From NCBI GenBank assembly GCA_015232855.1, contig JADFYW010000019.1, forward strand, positions 1 to 48,447: a stretch of 48,447 bases of DNA. Reading direction: 5' to 3'. Below the pieces are notes generated by a model. It was not told where the DNA came from and did no database searches. It saw only the letters and a list, made by a program, of their open reading frames with translations. Every line of letters starts with the position of its first letter. Position 1 is the stretch's first letter. Both the position numbers and the translations under genes were made by a program. Source of the stretch: Fibrobacteria bacterium. Lineage in GTDB: Bacteria; Fibrobacterota; Fibrobacteria; UBA11236; JADFYW01. This document shows positions 26,386 through 35,550 of the stretch, one piece after another.

Positions 26386-26910
26386 CTATTCTGCAGAATA
26401 TTCTTCTGTTCCCTGTATAGCCAAAATCTCACCAAAATAAATACGATGATAATCTTTTTCAGGATAGAGTGCATCAATGCCCTGGTCCTGAAAGTTTTTG
26501 GGTTCCATGTCCTGCCAATACATTGTTTTGCATTCTATTATCAGCTCGGCTTCTTTGAAGCAAGGAGCTTTAATATTTGTGGAAGGGGAGAGGGTGAGAC
26601 CGGTTTCACTTAGTTTATCTCCATCCCGGCCCGATTTTGAGCCTAAGAGGGCCATGTCTTTCCGGTGTTCCTCAGGAAAGGCACATATGCTAAAGCTATC
26701 TGAGCTATTTAAAAATCCAAAAGTATGGCGCACCGGGCGTACGGCAATCTGGGCAAAGGGTCTTTTCCACATGCCTCCGAAACTACCCCAGGCAATGGTC
26801 ATGGTGTTTGAATGTTCCATGGTACCTGCGGTAAGTAAAAACCATTTTTTTAGCCAGATATCAACACTTTTGGTACAGAATTGATTTATATCTATTTCTT
26901 TAATTGCCAT
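26386..26910 (-). CDS. Flavin reductase-like FMN-binding protein
   Basis: A 174-aa protein of the flavin reductase/flavoredoxin split-barrel family. Typical features are the early WLLLTAG-like strand, TMTIAWGSFGGMWKRPFAQIAVRPVRHT (FMN phosphate and isoalloxazine contacts), and FSICAFPEEHRKDMALLGSKSGRDGDK. Anaerobe members such as flavoredoxin and related proteins carry FMN and take part in electron transfer. It lies alone between the transposase and a divergent methionine synthase gene, so its partner is unknown. The start at 26910 fits the homologous domain; the length is normal. Confidence 0.88.
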   Translation of the reverse strand: MAIKEIDINQFCTKSVDIWLKKWFLLTAGTMEHSNTMTIAWGSFGGMWKRPFAQIAVRPVRHTFGFLNSSDSFSICAFPEEHRKDMALLGSKSGRDGDKLSETGLTLSPSTNIKAPCFKEAELIIECKTMYWQDMEPKNFQDQGIDALYPEKDYHRIYFGEILAIQGTEEYSAE

Positions 26911-26988
26911 AGTTTTTCGTCTCCATTTTTGTAGTTTTACTTTAAGAAAATTCGCTTCTGCGAATAAAATGTATTAAAAATTTTTATT

Positions 26989-27090
26989 GCCACAGAGGAC
27001 ACAGAGGACACAGAGAATTTTTTATTTCCGGGATGTGATTTAAGAGAAATAAATATTTTCCATTTGAAATATCTCTGTGTCCTCTGTGGC
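26989..27090. repeat. Inverted repeat of the CACAGAGGACACAGAG type
   Basis: GCCACAGAGGACACAGAG (26989-27006) is an exact reverse complement of 27073-27090, about 65 bases apart, and the left arm has an additional tandem GACACAGAG unit. It lies in the divergent promoter region between the flavin reductase and methionine synthase genes. This resembles a widespread dispersed repeat of environmental bacterial genomes. No coding content. Confidence 0.8.
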
Positions 27091-27123
27091 TAAATAACCC
27101 TAAGTTTAAAAGAAAGGCCTCCT

Positions 27124-28149
27124 ATGTTTACCATTCCCGCAAAAAACACCACTATGATTGGCAGTATGCCTTATGCTACTGCAGAAGAAGCTCTGGCTGC
27201 TATGGATAAACATCCATTGAGTATCCCCGCATGGCCACAATTGCCTCCCAGAAGCTTTAAAGAGGGTATGTTGGTGCAGTATGGAGAGGGCCTGCCGGGT
27301 ATGAGAGCTGATGATGCTGAGAAAAAAGTATGGGTTGAGCGTAATGATGCCTTACTGAATGATATGTCTTCTTTTTATGAAGATGTGGTAAATGGGAATC
27401 TTGAACGGTTTGCGCTGTCTGAAGATTTTGCCGGGAGCTTCTCAGCTTTTGTGAAAAAGATGGAAGTCCAAAAGCCTGAAATTATGAAATGTCAGGTTGT
27501 TGGTCCATTTTCTTTGGGTTTAGGCATCAAAGACAGTAATGATAAGGCTCCCTGGTTTGATGATCAATACCATGATATTCTCTTAAAAGGGCTTACCGCC
27601 AAAGCCCGCTGGCAGGTGCAATCGTATAAACACATTACAGACAACGTTATCAGCTTTTTTGATGAACCTATCCTTTCTGCCTTGGGAACAGCTGCTTATG
27701 TTTCAATATCAGATGATGTTGTTATTAATGATTTAAACGAAATGGCTGGTGAACTTCATAACGATGGAGCCCTGGTTGGTGTCCATTGTTGTGGTAATAT
27801 GGACTGGGGTTTGCTTGCCCGGTCAGATATCGATATTATTTCTTTTGACGCGTATACTTTTGGGGAAAAAGTTGCACTGTACCCTGAAGACGTCCAGGCC
27901 TTTATTGAAAAGGGTGGCTATCTTGCCTGGGGAATTGTGCCCACCGGTGACGCCGAGTCAATTCAATCCGTTTCAGAAGATATTTTGAAAACTAAAATGG
28001 ACGAGCTCTACGCCCATTATAAAGCAAAGGGGATAGATGAAGATAAGCTTCGTGTGCAAAGTATATTTACTCCGGCCTGTGGCATGGGGAATCTTACAGA
28101 GGATGAAGCGGATAAAGTAATGACCCTCCTGGAAGCCATGGGTAAGTAA
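27124..28149 (+). CDS. Core-MetE (MesB-like) methionine synthase
   Basis: A 341-aa protein matching only the C-terminal catalytic barrel of cobalamin-independent methionine synthase, without its N-terminal folate-binding half. Likely zinc ligands are H221 and C223 in VGVHCCGNMDW (the HxC spacing of MetE) and C319 in FTPACGMGNLT; FFDEPILSALG is another family mark. Short forms of this kind (core-MetE/MesB) occur in anaerobes with the Wood-Ljungdahl corrinoid protein and are thought to take the methyl group from methylcobalamin on AcsCD rather than from methyl-THF. The acs cluster 8 kb away fits this. A uroporphyrinogen decarboxylase-family corrinoid methyltransferase is the main alternative. 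Confidence 0.8.
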   Translation: MFTIPAKNTTMIGSMPYATAEEALAAMDKHPLSIPAWPQLPPRSFKEGMLVQYGEGLPGMRADDAEKKVWVERNDALLNDMSSFYEDVVNGNLERFALSEDFAGSFSAFVKKMEVQKPEIMKCQVVGPFSLGLGIKDSNDKAPWFDDQYHDILLKGLTAKARWQVQSYKHITDNVISFFDEPILSALGTAAYVSISDDVVINDLNEMAGELHNDGALVGVHCCGNMDWGLLARSDIDIISFDAYTFGEKVALYPEDVQAFIEKGGYLAWGIVPTGDAESIQSVSEDILKTKMDELYAHYKAKGIDEDKLRVQSIFTPACGMGNLTEDEADKVMTLLEAMGK

Positions 28150-28159
28150 AAGTTGCTAA

Positions 28160-28486
28160 TCAGGACAGACGCTTTTCGGCCACTCTTTGTCTAAGTAAAC
28201 GTAAATAGGCAGACTCTTCTTCCGGATAACATTCGGTAACTGCTTTTCCGTCGGTGCCGATGACACGGTGATATTTTTTATAGACTTTGCATTGCATGCA
28301 GTTATTTTCTTTTTGGGCAACAGAACCCTGAATTTTACCTCCACACTGTGTTCCTGCAATGGTCCAGCAGCTATGACCAAGACCCTTTTTGGATGCAATA
28401 CATTCACCAGGTTCAGGTAGATTTGTACCGCCCTTTTCTCGATGGCAATCCATGATTTCCCAGCAATCTGGTAATCTCGTGTTCAT
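28160..28486 (-). CDS. Small two-CW-motif cysteine-rich protein
   Basis: A 108-aa protein with two CW motifs: DCWEIMDC (C8-W9) and HSCWTIAGTQCGG. Further cysteines (GECIAS, NNCMQCKVYKKYH) give about eight in all, plausibly one metal or Fe-S site. Small proteins with this two-CW pattern occur in anaerobic and sulfate-reducing bacteria, sometimes fused to signalling domains; their function is not known to me. It is convergent with the core-MetE gene (10-base gap between stops). An overlapping longer frame on the same strand lacks such a pattern and was discarded. Confidence 0.8.
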   Translation of the reverse strand: MNTRLPDCWEIMDCHREKGGTNLPEPGECIASKKGLGHSCWTIAGTQCGGKIQGSVAQKENNCMQCKVYKKYHRVIGTDGKAVTECYPEEESAYLRLLRQRVAEKRLS

Positions 28487-28817
28487 TTTGGCCCCCTTGT
28501 CAGTATTTTACGCACATATATCCTATTATAACAGTAGGATATGAGTGTAATTATCTAAAAATCTTCTGAGAATGTCAAGGGTATTTAAGATGATTTAGAG
28601 AGGGTCAGGCAGTTTCCTTTTTTTAGAGAATCCCGTATTACATAGCACAAGCACTTAAAAACCGGTTACTGGCCATTCAATCAACAAGTACATGGTTGAT
28701 TATCAGGATGCTTTTTTCTTGTTCAATAAATGCTGTACAAATATGGCAACCTTCTCAAAAAGGAAGAATGTGTCTGATTTAAGGCACAGGTGCTTTCGTT
28801 TTTCAATAACCACAAAA
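28487..28817. other. Gene-free stretch upstream of the two-CW gene and downstream of fhs
   Basis: No open frame of note. A small palindrome (ATATCCTA...TAGGATAT, about 28518-28542) lies some 30 bases upstream of the two-CW gene start and could be an operator, but nothing supports this beyond symmetry. The remainder is AT-rich and unremarkable up to the fhs terminator. Confidence 0.4.
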
Positions 28818-28844
28818 AAACCGCCCCCATTATGGAAGCGGTTT
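28818..28844 (-). terminator. Intrinsic terminator of the fhs operon
   Basis: On the - strand, AAACCGCTTCC, loop ATAAT, then GGGGGCGGTTT followed by a T run. It is 26 bases past the fhs stop. Confidence 0.85.
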
Positions 28845-28869
28845 AAATATTGATACGTATAGAAGACTA

Positions 28870-30645
28870 TTAGAACAGCCCTTGTACCTTGCCTGTTTCA
28901 ACGTCAACATCAACACGACGAAAAGCTGGGTTAGAGCCTGTACCGGGCATAAGACTGATAGTACCTGCAACAGGTACTAAGAATCCAGCTCCGCCATAAG
29001 TCAGAATTTCTCTGATTTGCAGACGCCAGCCTTTGGGACAACCTTTAAGAGTTGGGTTATCTGACAATGACAAGTGAGTCTTAACCATGCATAGTCCAAG
29101 TTTTGAAAGCTCAGGATCCGCTTCAACCCGTTTGAGGGTAGCAAGGGCCTCATTGGAGTAATCAACACCATCGGCGCCGTATACCTCCTTGGCCACTTTC
29201 TCTATACGATCTTTGACGGGTTCGTCAAGCTCATATAAAAATTTGAATTCTGATTTTTCTTCACATGCTTCTACAACCACATCAGCAAATTCCAATGCAC
29301 CGTCGCCGCCCTGTTCCCAGTGGCGTGATAATGCAACTTTTGCGCCAGCCGCTTCTGCAAGTTCACGTACTTTTGCAATTTCTGCGTCGGTGTCAGTAAA
29401 GAAAGCATTGATGCAAACGACAGGGCTAATGCCGGCTTTACGTACGTTTTTAATGTGATGTATAAGGTTATCACAGCCTTTTGCAACCCATTCCACATTC
29501 TCACCTTCGTATTCTTTAGGCATGGGTTTGCCAGGTACTGGTACCGGAGCTCCACCATGACATTTAAGGGCACGGATAGTGGCAACAACAACTGCGCAAT
29601 CAGGTTTAAGACCACTGAAACGGCATTTGAGGTTCCAGAATTTCTCGAAACCAATGTCAGCGCCAAATCCAGATTCGGTTACGTGATAGTCAGCAAGTTT
29701 CAGACCAACAAGGTCAGCAATAATTGAACTTTGTCCGATAGCAATGTTTGCAAAAGGGCCCGCATGTACGATAACAGGCTGCCCTTCTAAACTTTGCATG
29801 AGATTCGGATTAAGCGCTTCAACCATCCAGGCCGTCATTGCTCCGTCCACTTCTAAATCTTTGGTAGTAACAGGTTTGCCTTTTTTGTTGTAGGCAACCA
29901 CGATCTTAGAAATACGCTCGCGCATATCTTTTAAGCTGATGGATACTGCTAAGATAGCCATAATCTCAGAAGAAACTGCAATACCAAATTTAGATTTCAT
30001 CATGAAACCGTCTGCTTTTCCGCCCACATCATTCATACCAATAATGATATTACGAAGAGACTGACAGCAGAAATCGATGATCCAACCCATTTCAACTTTG
30101 GTGGGGTCGATATCAAGGCGTTTCATGCCAGAAAGACGCTCAAGTTGCTCGTCGTTATAGTTCCTTTCATGCTGCATACGTGAAGTAAGCGCAACCATAG
30201 CGAGATTATGTGAGTTCATGATGGCGTTAATGTCGCCGGTGAGACCCAGTGAAAATGGTGTAAGTGGAATGCACTGTGCAAGACCGCCGCCTGCTGCTGA
30301 GCCTTTGATGTTAAAAGTTGGTCCGCCGGAAGGCTGACGGATAGCCGCAACAACCTTTTTACCACGTTTGCCAAGACCTTGTACCAGTCCCATGGTGGAG
30401 GTAGATTTACCTTCGCCGAGGGGAGTGGGGGTGATAGCAGTTACGTCGATGTATTTTCCGTTGGGTTTATCTTTAAGCCTTTCCAGAACTTTCCGGTAAT
30501 CAATTTTACCAAAATAGTGGCCTTGAGGAAGTAATTCCTCTTTGGTAAGACCAAGTTCTTCGCCCAGTTCGTGGACGGTTTTCATTCTGGATTCAGCTTC
30601 CTGAGCAATTTCCCAGTCTGCGTGTTTTGTAGGGTCAAGAGCCAT
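28870..30645 (-). CDS. fhs: Formate--tetrahydrofolate ligase
   Basis: A 591-aa enzyme that activates formate with ATP and THF to give 10-formyl-THF, the entry of the methyl branch of the Wood-Ljungdahl pathway. The ATP-binding loop is [36 protein letters not shown] and [18 protein letters not shown] are hallmark substrate-site segments. It has a strong AAGGAGG site 3-4 bases before ATG. It is the last gene of a - strand set folD, purH-type, folE, fhs. Length and frame are normal. Confidence 0.97.
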   Translation of the reverse strand: MALDPTKHADWEIAQEAESRMKTVHELGEELGLTKEELLPQGHYFGKIDYRKVLERLKDKPNGKYIDVTAITPTPLGEGKSTSTMGLVQGLGKRGKKVVAAIRQPSGGPTFNIKGSAAGGGLAQCIPLTPFSLGLTGDINAIMNSHNLAMVALTSRMQHERNYNDEQLERLSGMKRLDIDPTKVEMGWIIDFCCQSLRNIIIGMNDVGGKADGFMMKSKFGIAVSSEIMAILAVSISLKDMRERISKIVVAYNKKGKPVTTKDLEVDGAMTAWMVEALNPNLMQSLEGQPVIVHAGPFANIAIGQSSIIADLVGLKLADYHVTESGFGADIGFEKFWNLKCRFSGLKPDCAVVVATIRALKCHGGAPVPVPGKPMPKEYEGENVEWVAKGCDNLIHHIKNVRKAGISPVVCINAFFTDTDAEIAKVRELAEAAGAKVALSRHWEQGGDGALEFADVVVEACEEKSEFKFLYELDEPVKDRIEKVAKEVYGADGVDYSNEALATLKRVEADPELSKLGLCMVKTHLSLSDNPTLKGCPKGWRLQIREILTYGGAGFLVPVAGTISLMPGTGSNPAFRRVDVDVETGKVQGLF

Positions 30646-30678
30646 ATGTTCCTCCTTATTTATGTGTTTGACCGAAAA

Positions 30679-31239
30679 TTATATAGAGCCTTTTATAGAA
30701 GATAAAAATTCACTTCTTGTTTCACTTTTTTTACGAAATAAACCGAGCATAGAGCTGGTTACCATTTCGCTGTTCTGCTTTTGTACACCACGCATCATCA
30801 TACAAAGATGTTTGGCCTCAATATACACTCCAAGGCCTTTTGGTTGTAAGTGTTTCGTGAGTGCGTCCGCAATTTGATGAGTTAGCCGTTCCTGGAGCTG
30901 TAAGCGCCTGGCAAAGATATCTACAATGCGGGGGATTTTACTGAGCCCGATTACCTTCCCGTTTGGAATATAGCCAACATGACATTTCCCAAAAAAGGGA
31001 AGCATGTGATGCTCACACATACTATAGAGTTCAATATTTTTTACCACTATCATATCATTCACATCTTCATGATAGATAGCTCCATTTATCACTTCTTCTA
31101 TGTTTGCGGTATATCCATGGGTAAGGAATTTCATAGATTGCTCTGCACGCAGAGGCGTCTTTAAAAGCCCTTCCCGACTTGGGTCCTCACCAATAGCGGT
31201 GAGAATATCTTCATAATTTTTTTTGATGCTTTTTGCCAT
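30679..31239 (-). CDS. folE: GTP cyclohydrolase I
   Basis: A 186-aa FolE with the zinc and active-site motif [20 protein letters not shown] (zinc ligand Cys and His), the substrate region [23 protein letters not shown], and the second zinc cysteine in [13 protein letters not shown]. It makes dihydroneopterin triphosphate from GTP, the first step of tetrahydrofolate synthesis. It lies 33 bases before fhs and 14 bases after the AICAR transformylase gene, so folate supply is co-expressed with folate-dependent C1 enzymes. Confidence 0.97.
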   Translation of the reverse strand: MAKSIKKNYEDILTAIGEDPSREGLLKTPLRAEQSMKFLTHGYTANIEEVINGAIYHEDVNDMIVVKNIELYSMCEHHMLPFFGKCHVGYIPNGKVIGLSKIPRIVDIFARRLQLQERLTHQIADALTKHLQPKGLGVYIEAKHLCMMMRGVQKQNSEMVTSSMLGLFRKKSETRSEFLSSIKGSI

Positions 31240-31253
31240 TCCTGCCTGATTGA

Positions 31254-32507
31254 TTAATGTTTAAATGAACGTTCACCGGTGAATACCATGGTGGCGCCAG
31301 CTTCGTTACAGGCTTCAATCACTTCATAATCACGGTTTGAACCACCAGGTTGTACAACCGCGGTTACCCCTTCTTTAAGACCAACATCTACTCCGTCTCT
31401 AAAGGGGAAGAATGCGTCAGATACCATACAACTACCGGGGAGCCCGCCTTTAAGTTTTGCTGTTTCAGCATCTATTTCTTTTTTAGCGGCTTCGTCAGTA
31501 AGGCCGTTGTAGGGGACCTTGTGTTGTTCCCAACAGATACGATCAGCCAGTTTGCGATAGGCTTTGTCCCGGGCGATTTCTGCAACACCAACACGGTCTT
31601 GTTCGCCGGTACCGATACCCACCGTTACGCCATCTTTTACATAAATTACTGAATTACTGGTAATACCTGATTCAACCAGCCAGCCAAAAAGCAGATCGTC
31701 ATATTCAGCGTTAGTGGGCATGCGGTTGATTTTATACTCTTTGTCCTGATAAAGGGCCTGTGCTGGCAACAATTTGTCTTTGCTTCTTGCCTGAGGGCAA
31801 TATGACCATTGAGCAATAACACCACCATCCATGAGAGATTTGAAGTCGATTACGCGCTGCCCTACAAATTCTTGCAAGCGAGCCATGTTGCCAATCCGCA
31901 TCACTCTGAGGTTCTTTTTGGATGAAAGAATGTCCATAACTCCTTCGGCAAATTCGGGAGCAACGACTACTTCTGAGTAACTTTGTATCAGGAGTTCTGC
32001 GGTTTCTTTATCCACTTCCTGGTTCAGGGCAATGGCCCCGCCAAAAGCAGCTACACGGTCAGCCATTAAGGCCTTCTGGTAAGACTCTGCAAGAGAGGCA
32101 CCTTTGGCTGCTCCACAAGGGTTATTGTGCTTTACAATAACCGTACAGGGTTCGTCTGAAAAATATCTAAGAATATTTAAGGCGTTATCAGCGTCGGTTA
32201 TATTTGTTTTACCTGGATGTTTACCCGATTGTAAAAGCTCAATCTCAGAGGCCAGATATTTTCCTGCCCGTAAAGAAGTGACTTCACCAAGGGTGATGTT
32301 GCCATTGGCAAGTTTGTAGAGGGCTGCTTCCTGCCCGGGGTTTTCACCGTAGCGGAGACCTTTTTCAACGCCATCTATTACCCATGCTGATTTTTCAAAT
32401 ACAAGTGTCTGACGTTTATCGCCATCCACAAAAGAGAGTTCCATTCCTTTGGGAAAGTGATCGTCCATTATTGTCTTGTATGCAGATTTGAAATCCTGTA
32501 CTGCCAT
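31254..32507 (-). CDS. purH: Stand-alone AICAR transformylase (PurH C-terminal domain only)
   Basis: At 417 aa this corresponds to the AICAR formyltransferase part of PurH; the N-terminal IMP cyclohydrolase (MGS-fold) domain of about 190 aa is absent. Family motifs are [45 protein letters not shown] and VQPGGSNRD. It uses 10-formyl-THF, which links it to the flanking fhs and folD. IMP cyclohydrolase activity must come from another gene. An AGGAAA site precedes the ATG and the start fits, so this is a natural split form rather than a truncation. Confidence 0.93.
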   Translation of the reverse strand: MAVQDFKSAYKTIMDDHFPKGMELSFVDGDKRQTLVFEKSAWVIDGVEKGLRYGENPGQEAALYKLANGNITLGEVTSLRAGKYLASEIELLQSGKHPGKTNITDADNALNILRYFSDEPCTVIVKHNNPCGAAKGASLAESYQKALMADRVAAFGGAIALNQEVDKETAELLIQSYSEVVVAPEFAEGVMDILSSKKNLRVMRIGNMARLQEFVGQRVIDFKSLMDGGVIAQWSYCPQARSKDKLLPAQALYQDKEYKINRMPTNAEYDDLLFGWLVESGITSNSVIYVKDGVTVGIGTGEQDRVGVAEIARDKAYRKLADRICWEQHKVPYNGLTDEAAKKEIDAETAKLKGGLPGSCMVSDAFFPFRDGVDVGLKEGVTAVVQPGGSNRDYEVIEACNEAGATMVFTGERSFKH

Positions 32508-32580
32508 TTTGTTTCCTGTTCTGTTTGAATGTTAGATTAAATTATTATGACTTTTTATTGTTATGGTAAAATGTGCAAAT

Positions 32581-32686
32581 TGTCATTCCCCGGCGTGACC
32601 GTGGAATCCAGTGAACGAAAGTGAGCAAAATAGAAGAAAATCGCCATTTCTTTTGGTGGATTCCCCGGTCAAGCCGGGGAATGACA
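32581..32686. repeat. Inverted-repeat element with TGTCATTCCCCGG ends
   Basis: Thirty-base arms at 32581-32610 and 32657-32686 (28 of 30 complementary) enclose 46 bases. The 292-base gap between the purH-type gene and folD contains nothing else convincing. A 75-codon frame across it (VIPRLDRGIH type) is the usual artefact of this repeat class. Confidence 0.8.
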
Positions 32687-32799
32687 TCGTTGAACCATTT
32701 TTTCATACTTATGACACAGTCTGTAAAACGGGCAATGACAAGATTAGGTGTGTTTTTCACAATTATGACCAATAACAGAGTCCTTTTCTATTAAATACC

Positions 32800-33711
32800 T
32801 TACTCAATTCCCAGTTTGAATTTAAGTGACTTAAGGGTGTTTTGCATAAGCATGGTGATAGTCATGGGACCAACGCCACCGGGGACAGGAGTAATACTGC
32901 CTGCAATTTCTTTTGCAGCATCGAAATCAACATCACCTTTGAGAATAGCAACCATTCTGCTGGGGTCTTTTGCGCTGGGCTTTTCGCCAACTCTATTGAC
33001 GCCTACATCAATAACACATGCACCAGGCTTAATCCATTCAGGTTTTACCAGATCAGGAACACCTGCGGCCACAATCAGGATATCAGCACGTTTGCAGTGA
33101 GCAGCCATGTCTTTGGTACGGGTATGAATGATAGTAACGGTTGCATTTGCGCCGGTTGCTTTTTGCAGCATCATATTGGCGATGGGTTTGCCTACAATAT
33201 TTGAACGACCCACTACCACAACTTCTGCACCACTGGTCTCAACTCCGGCACGAATAATCATTTCCTGGATACCTGCGGGGGTACAGGGAGGAAATTTGCA
33301 TTCATCGCCGCCAATCATAAGTCGGCCAACATTAACCGGGTGAAACCCGTCTACATCTTTGTCGGGGTCTATAGAATTGATGACCTTTTTCTCATCGATG
33401 TGTTTGGGTAAGGGAAGTTGTACCAGAATGCCATTAATTGAGTCATCATTATTGTATTTGTCGATTAAGGCGAGAAGATCCGCCTCAGAAATATCTATGG
33501 GTTGTGAATCCTGGATTTCTTTGAACCCTACTCGGTGGGCTGTTTTTATTTTTAAGGTAACGTAAGAAATAGAAGCAGGGTTTTCGCCAACAAGAATAGT
33601 GACCAAACCAGGTACTACACCATGTTTTTCTTTTATTTCTGCAACATCTTTGGTTATTTCTTCTAAAATAGCCTCTCTGATTTCTGTTCCTTTGATAATT
33701 TTAGCCGTCAT
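32800..33711 (-). CDS. folD: Bifunctional methylene-THF dehydrogenase / methenyl-THF cyclohydrolase
   Basis: A 303-aa FolD that converts 10-formyl-THF to methylene-THF in two steps, filling the gap between Fhs and MetF. Catalytic Y and K are in SISYVTLKIKTA (YxxxK); GILVQLPLPKHID, DKDVDGFHPVNVGR, FPPCTPAG and GRSNIVGKPIANMML are all typical. A GGAGG site lies upstream of the ATG. It is separated by a repeat from the purH-type gene but in the same orientation, so the operon may continue through it. Confidence 0.97.
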   Translation of the reverse strand: MTAKIIKGTEIREAILEEITKDVAEIKEKHGVVPGLVTILVGENPASISYVTLKIKTAHRVGFKEIQDSQPIDISEADLLALIDKYNNDDSINGILVQLPLPKHIDEKKVINSIDPDKDVDGFHPVNVGRLMIGGDECKFPPCTPAGIQEMIIRAGVETSGAEVVVVGRSNIVGKPIANMMLQKATGANATVTIIHTRTKDMAAHCKRADILIVAAGVPDLVKPEWIKPGACVIDVGVNRVGEKPSAKDPSRMVAILKGDVDFDAAKEIAGSITPVPGGVGPMTITMLMQNTLKSLKFKLGIE

Positions 33712-33978
33712 GAGCTGATATCCTCCTTTATAGGAAATAGACGAAAAAAGTGTGGATTATAATTTTCATTGTGGGACAAAAAGGTAGTAAATTCTCTCTA
33801 AATGCTGAGTGAAATTTTCCATCAAAACTGTGAAAATTGAGATAAATTAAGCAATAAAATATTGTGTGGATAAAAAAACACTTACTTGGGAAAGAATTTT
33901 TTATGTTGAATTTTTGTGAGTTATCTTAAATGACCTCTTCATTACAGGATAACCCTAAACTAACTGAGTGGTTCCTTT

Positions 33979-34890
33979 ATGTCTGATATACCTGTAGTTC
34001 CTTCCGATTGTTCACACTTTTCACATCCTTATGCTTTTGTGGATAAAAAAAATGAATCCATCATTATCAAGGGCTTAAACGAGAGTAATAAAGAGAACCT
34101 GAATATTATGTATTTGGAGAAAGTTCCCCGGAATTGTTTTAATGGGCTGCCTCCTCTTGATGATGGTATGTGCAAAAAATGGGTACAGCAACTCATTGAT
34201 GGCGGCATAAATATTATTGCCTTTTCTTTCCAGGAGGGAGTGGTTGGGCATGCTTGTGTTTTGCCCATGGAAGAGGGAATGTGCGAGATGGTTATCGTGG
34301 TTTATCCCAAATACCAGGGTAGGGGAATCGGTACTCAGCTAACCCGCTATATCGTTCAAATTGCCTATGAAGACCAATATGATAAGATCTGGTTGTCGGT
34401 GGAAGCAGGAAATCATGTGGCCCGACACGTTTATTTAAAATGTGGATTTAAATATTTGAGTACCAGTCATATTGATGAATTGGACATGATTCTTGATTTA
34501 CGGGGTTACCGTCATAAAGCAGATCAGTCGGTTATGGAAATTATAAATAAGGATGTGATTGCTGCAAATATTGATATGTTTTGTATTGATGCAATCAAGC
34601 TTTTTGCTTACAATAATATCAGTTCACTGCCAGTAGTTAATAAGCAGAATGAACTTGTTGGGCTTCTTTCTGAAACAGATCTTATAATGGAAATTAATTT
34701 CCAGCAACACATTAGTGACATCATGACCCGGGGGGTTGTTTCTATTCGGGATAATACCACTATAGCCAAAGTAATCAGGCTTTTCCAATCTAAAAAATAC
34801 CGTTGTTTCCCGGTGGTGGACAGTCAGAACCATCTTGCAGGAGTTATTGGCCGTCGGGATATTCTGAAGTATTATTTGGATATTATTTGA
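33979..34890 (+). CDS. GNAT acetyltransferase fused to a CBS-domain pair
   Basis: A 303-aa fusion. Residues about 30-175 are a GNAT N-acetyltransferase domain with the acetyl-CoA loop YPKYQGRGIGTQL and a VSVEAGNHVARHVYLKCGF helix. Residues about 180-303 are two CBS repeats (INKDVIAANIDM...LPVVNKQNELVGLLSETDLI and IMTRGVVSIRDN...FPVVDSQNHLAGVIGRRDIL). CBS pairs bind adenine nucleotides, so acetylation may respond to energy charge or SAM. The substrate is unknown. It is divergent from folD across a 267-base AT-rich region that probably holds both promoters. No neighbour indicates a target. Confidence 0.85.
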   Translation: MSDIPVVPSDCSHFSHPYAFVDKKNESIIIKGLNESNKENLNIMYLEKVPRNCFNGLPPLDDGMCKKWVQQLIDGGINIIAFSFQEGVVGHACVLPMEEGMCEMVIVVYPKYQGRGIGTQLTRYIVQIAYEDQYDKIWLSVEAGNHVARHVYLKCGFKYLSTSHIDELDMILDLRGYRHKADQSVMEIINKDVIAANIDMFCIDAIKLFAYNNISSLPVVNKQNELVGLLSETDLIMEINFQQHISDIMTRGVVSIRDNTTIAKVIRLFQSKKYRCFPVVDSQNHLAGVIGRRDILKYYLDII

Positions 34891-34931
34891 GTTTATTATT
34901 TTCTTTATCCCGACTTAAAACACTTCATCTT

Positions 34932-35478
34932 CCACCAATGCCACTTTTGGCAAGCGCTCCAAAAGTGGCGTAAAAGAGCTTTTTTTTGGCAGCACAATTC
35001 ACTTCTTATCCCGGTTGTGGGGTGTAATAGTTCGTACTCTAATTCAGTTTGGTGGATGTTTGAATTGGAAGAGTATTGTTTTATGACCGGAATGCTCAGT
35101 GTGCCTTATTCGGCCCATTCGTTTTGAGAAATGGCGTCATTTCATTCCTTTTTGGGCCTGGGCCCTTTTTATGCTCGAATGTGGGATACGCTTGGTATTG
35201 CTATAGCCAAAGCTGAATTTGATGCTCCTAGCTGTGTTCACGGTTCTTCTGCCCTATGAGGAATGTCAATGACGACGGTTCTTATTGTAATGGGCAGGGG
35301 GAGGCACACTGAGCTTTCCGACTCATTCAATTTCGTAGTGATTGTGCATTGTGATGAAAATTCAAAAAGCTCCTTAATCCTGCGTGAATGAAGTCGGAAT
35401 GTACAGGGAATTGTGCCGACAGGGAAAAGAGCGTTTTTGCGCCACTTTTGGGGCAATTGCCAAAAGTGGCATTAGTGG
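34932..35478. mobile_element. 547-bp element with 48-bp imperfect terminal inverted repeats, no clear gene
   Basis: The left end (34932-34979) and right end (35431-35478) are reverse complements at 41 of 48 positions. Each end is also internally palindromic: both contain GCCACTTTTGG...CCAAAAGTGGC with a different 8-base loop. It fills most of the 660-base gap between the GNAT-CBS gene and serA. A 72-codon - strand frame (35238-35456) runs partly into the right end and matches nothing I know. I see no target duplication. It looks like a MITE or the remnant of a larger transposon. Confidence 0.65.
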
Positions 35479-35496
35479 TAAATTGGGTTATCAAAA

Positions 35497-35522
35497 AAAC
35501 GGTATCTAAAAAAATACCGTTT
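35497..35522 (-). terminator. Intrinsic terminator of serA
   Basis: AAACGGTAT, loop of 8, ATACCGTTT, with a T run on the - strand side. It is 28 bases past the serA stop. Confidence 0.85.
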
Positions 35523-35550
35523 CAAAGAGGAAAGTAGAATTAAAAAAAAA

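Noticed and set aside
28156..28407. Alternative 83-codon frame overlapping the two-CW gene
   Set aside because: It shares the strand but lacks the regular CW and cysteine pattern; the 108-aa frame is better supported.
32545..32772. 75-codon - strand frame with VIPRLDRGIH-type sequence
   Set aside because: This is the well-known spurious translation of a dispersed TCATTCCCCGG-type repeat, not a protein.
35238..35456. 72-codon - strand frame inside the 547-bp element
   Set aside because: No motif, no ribosome binding site seen, and it runs into the terminal repeat; not supported as a gene.
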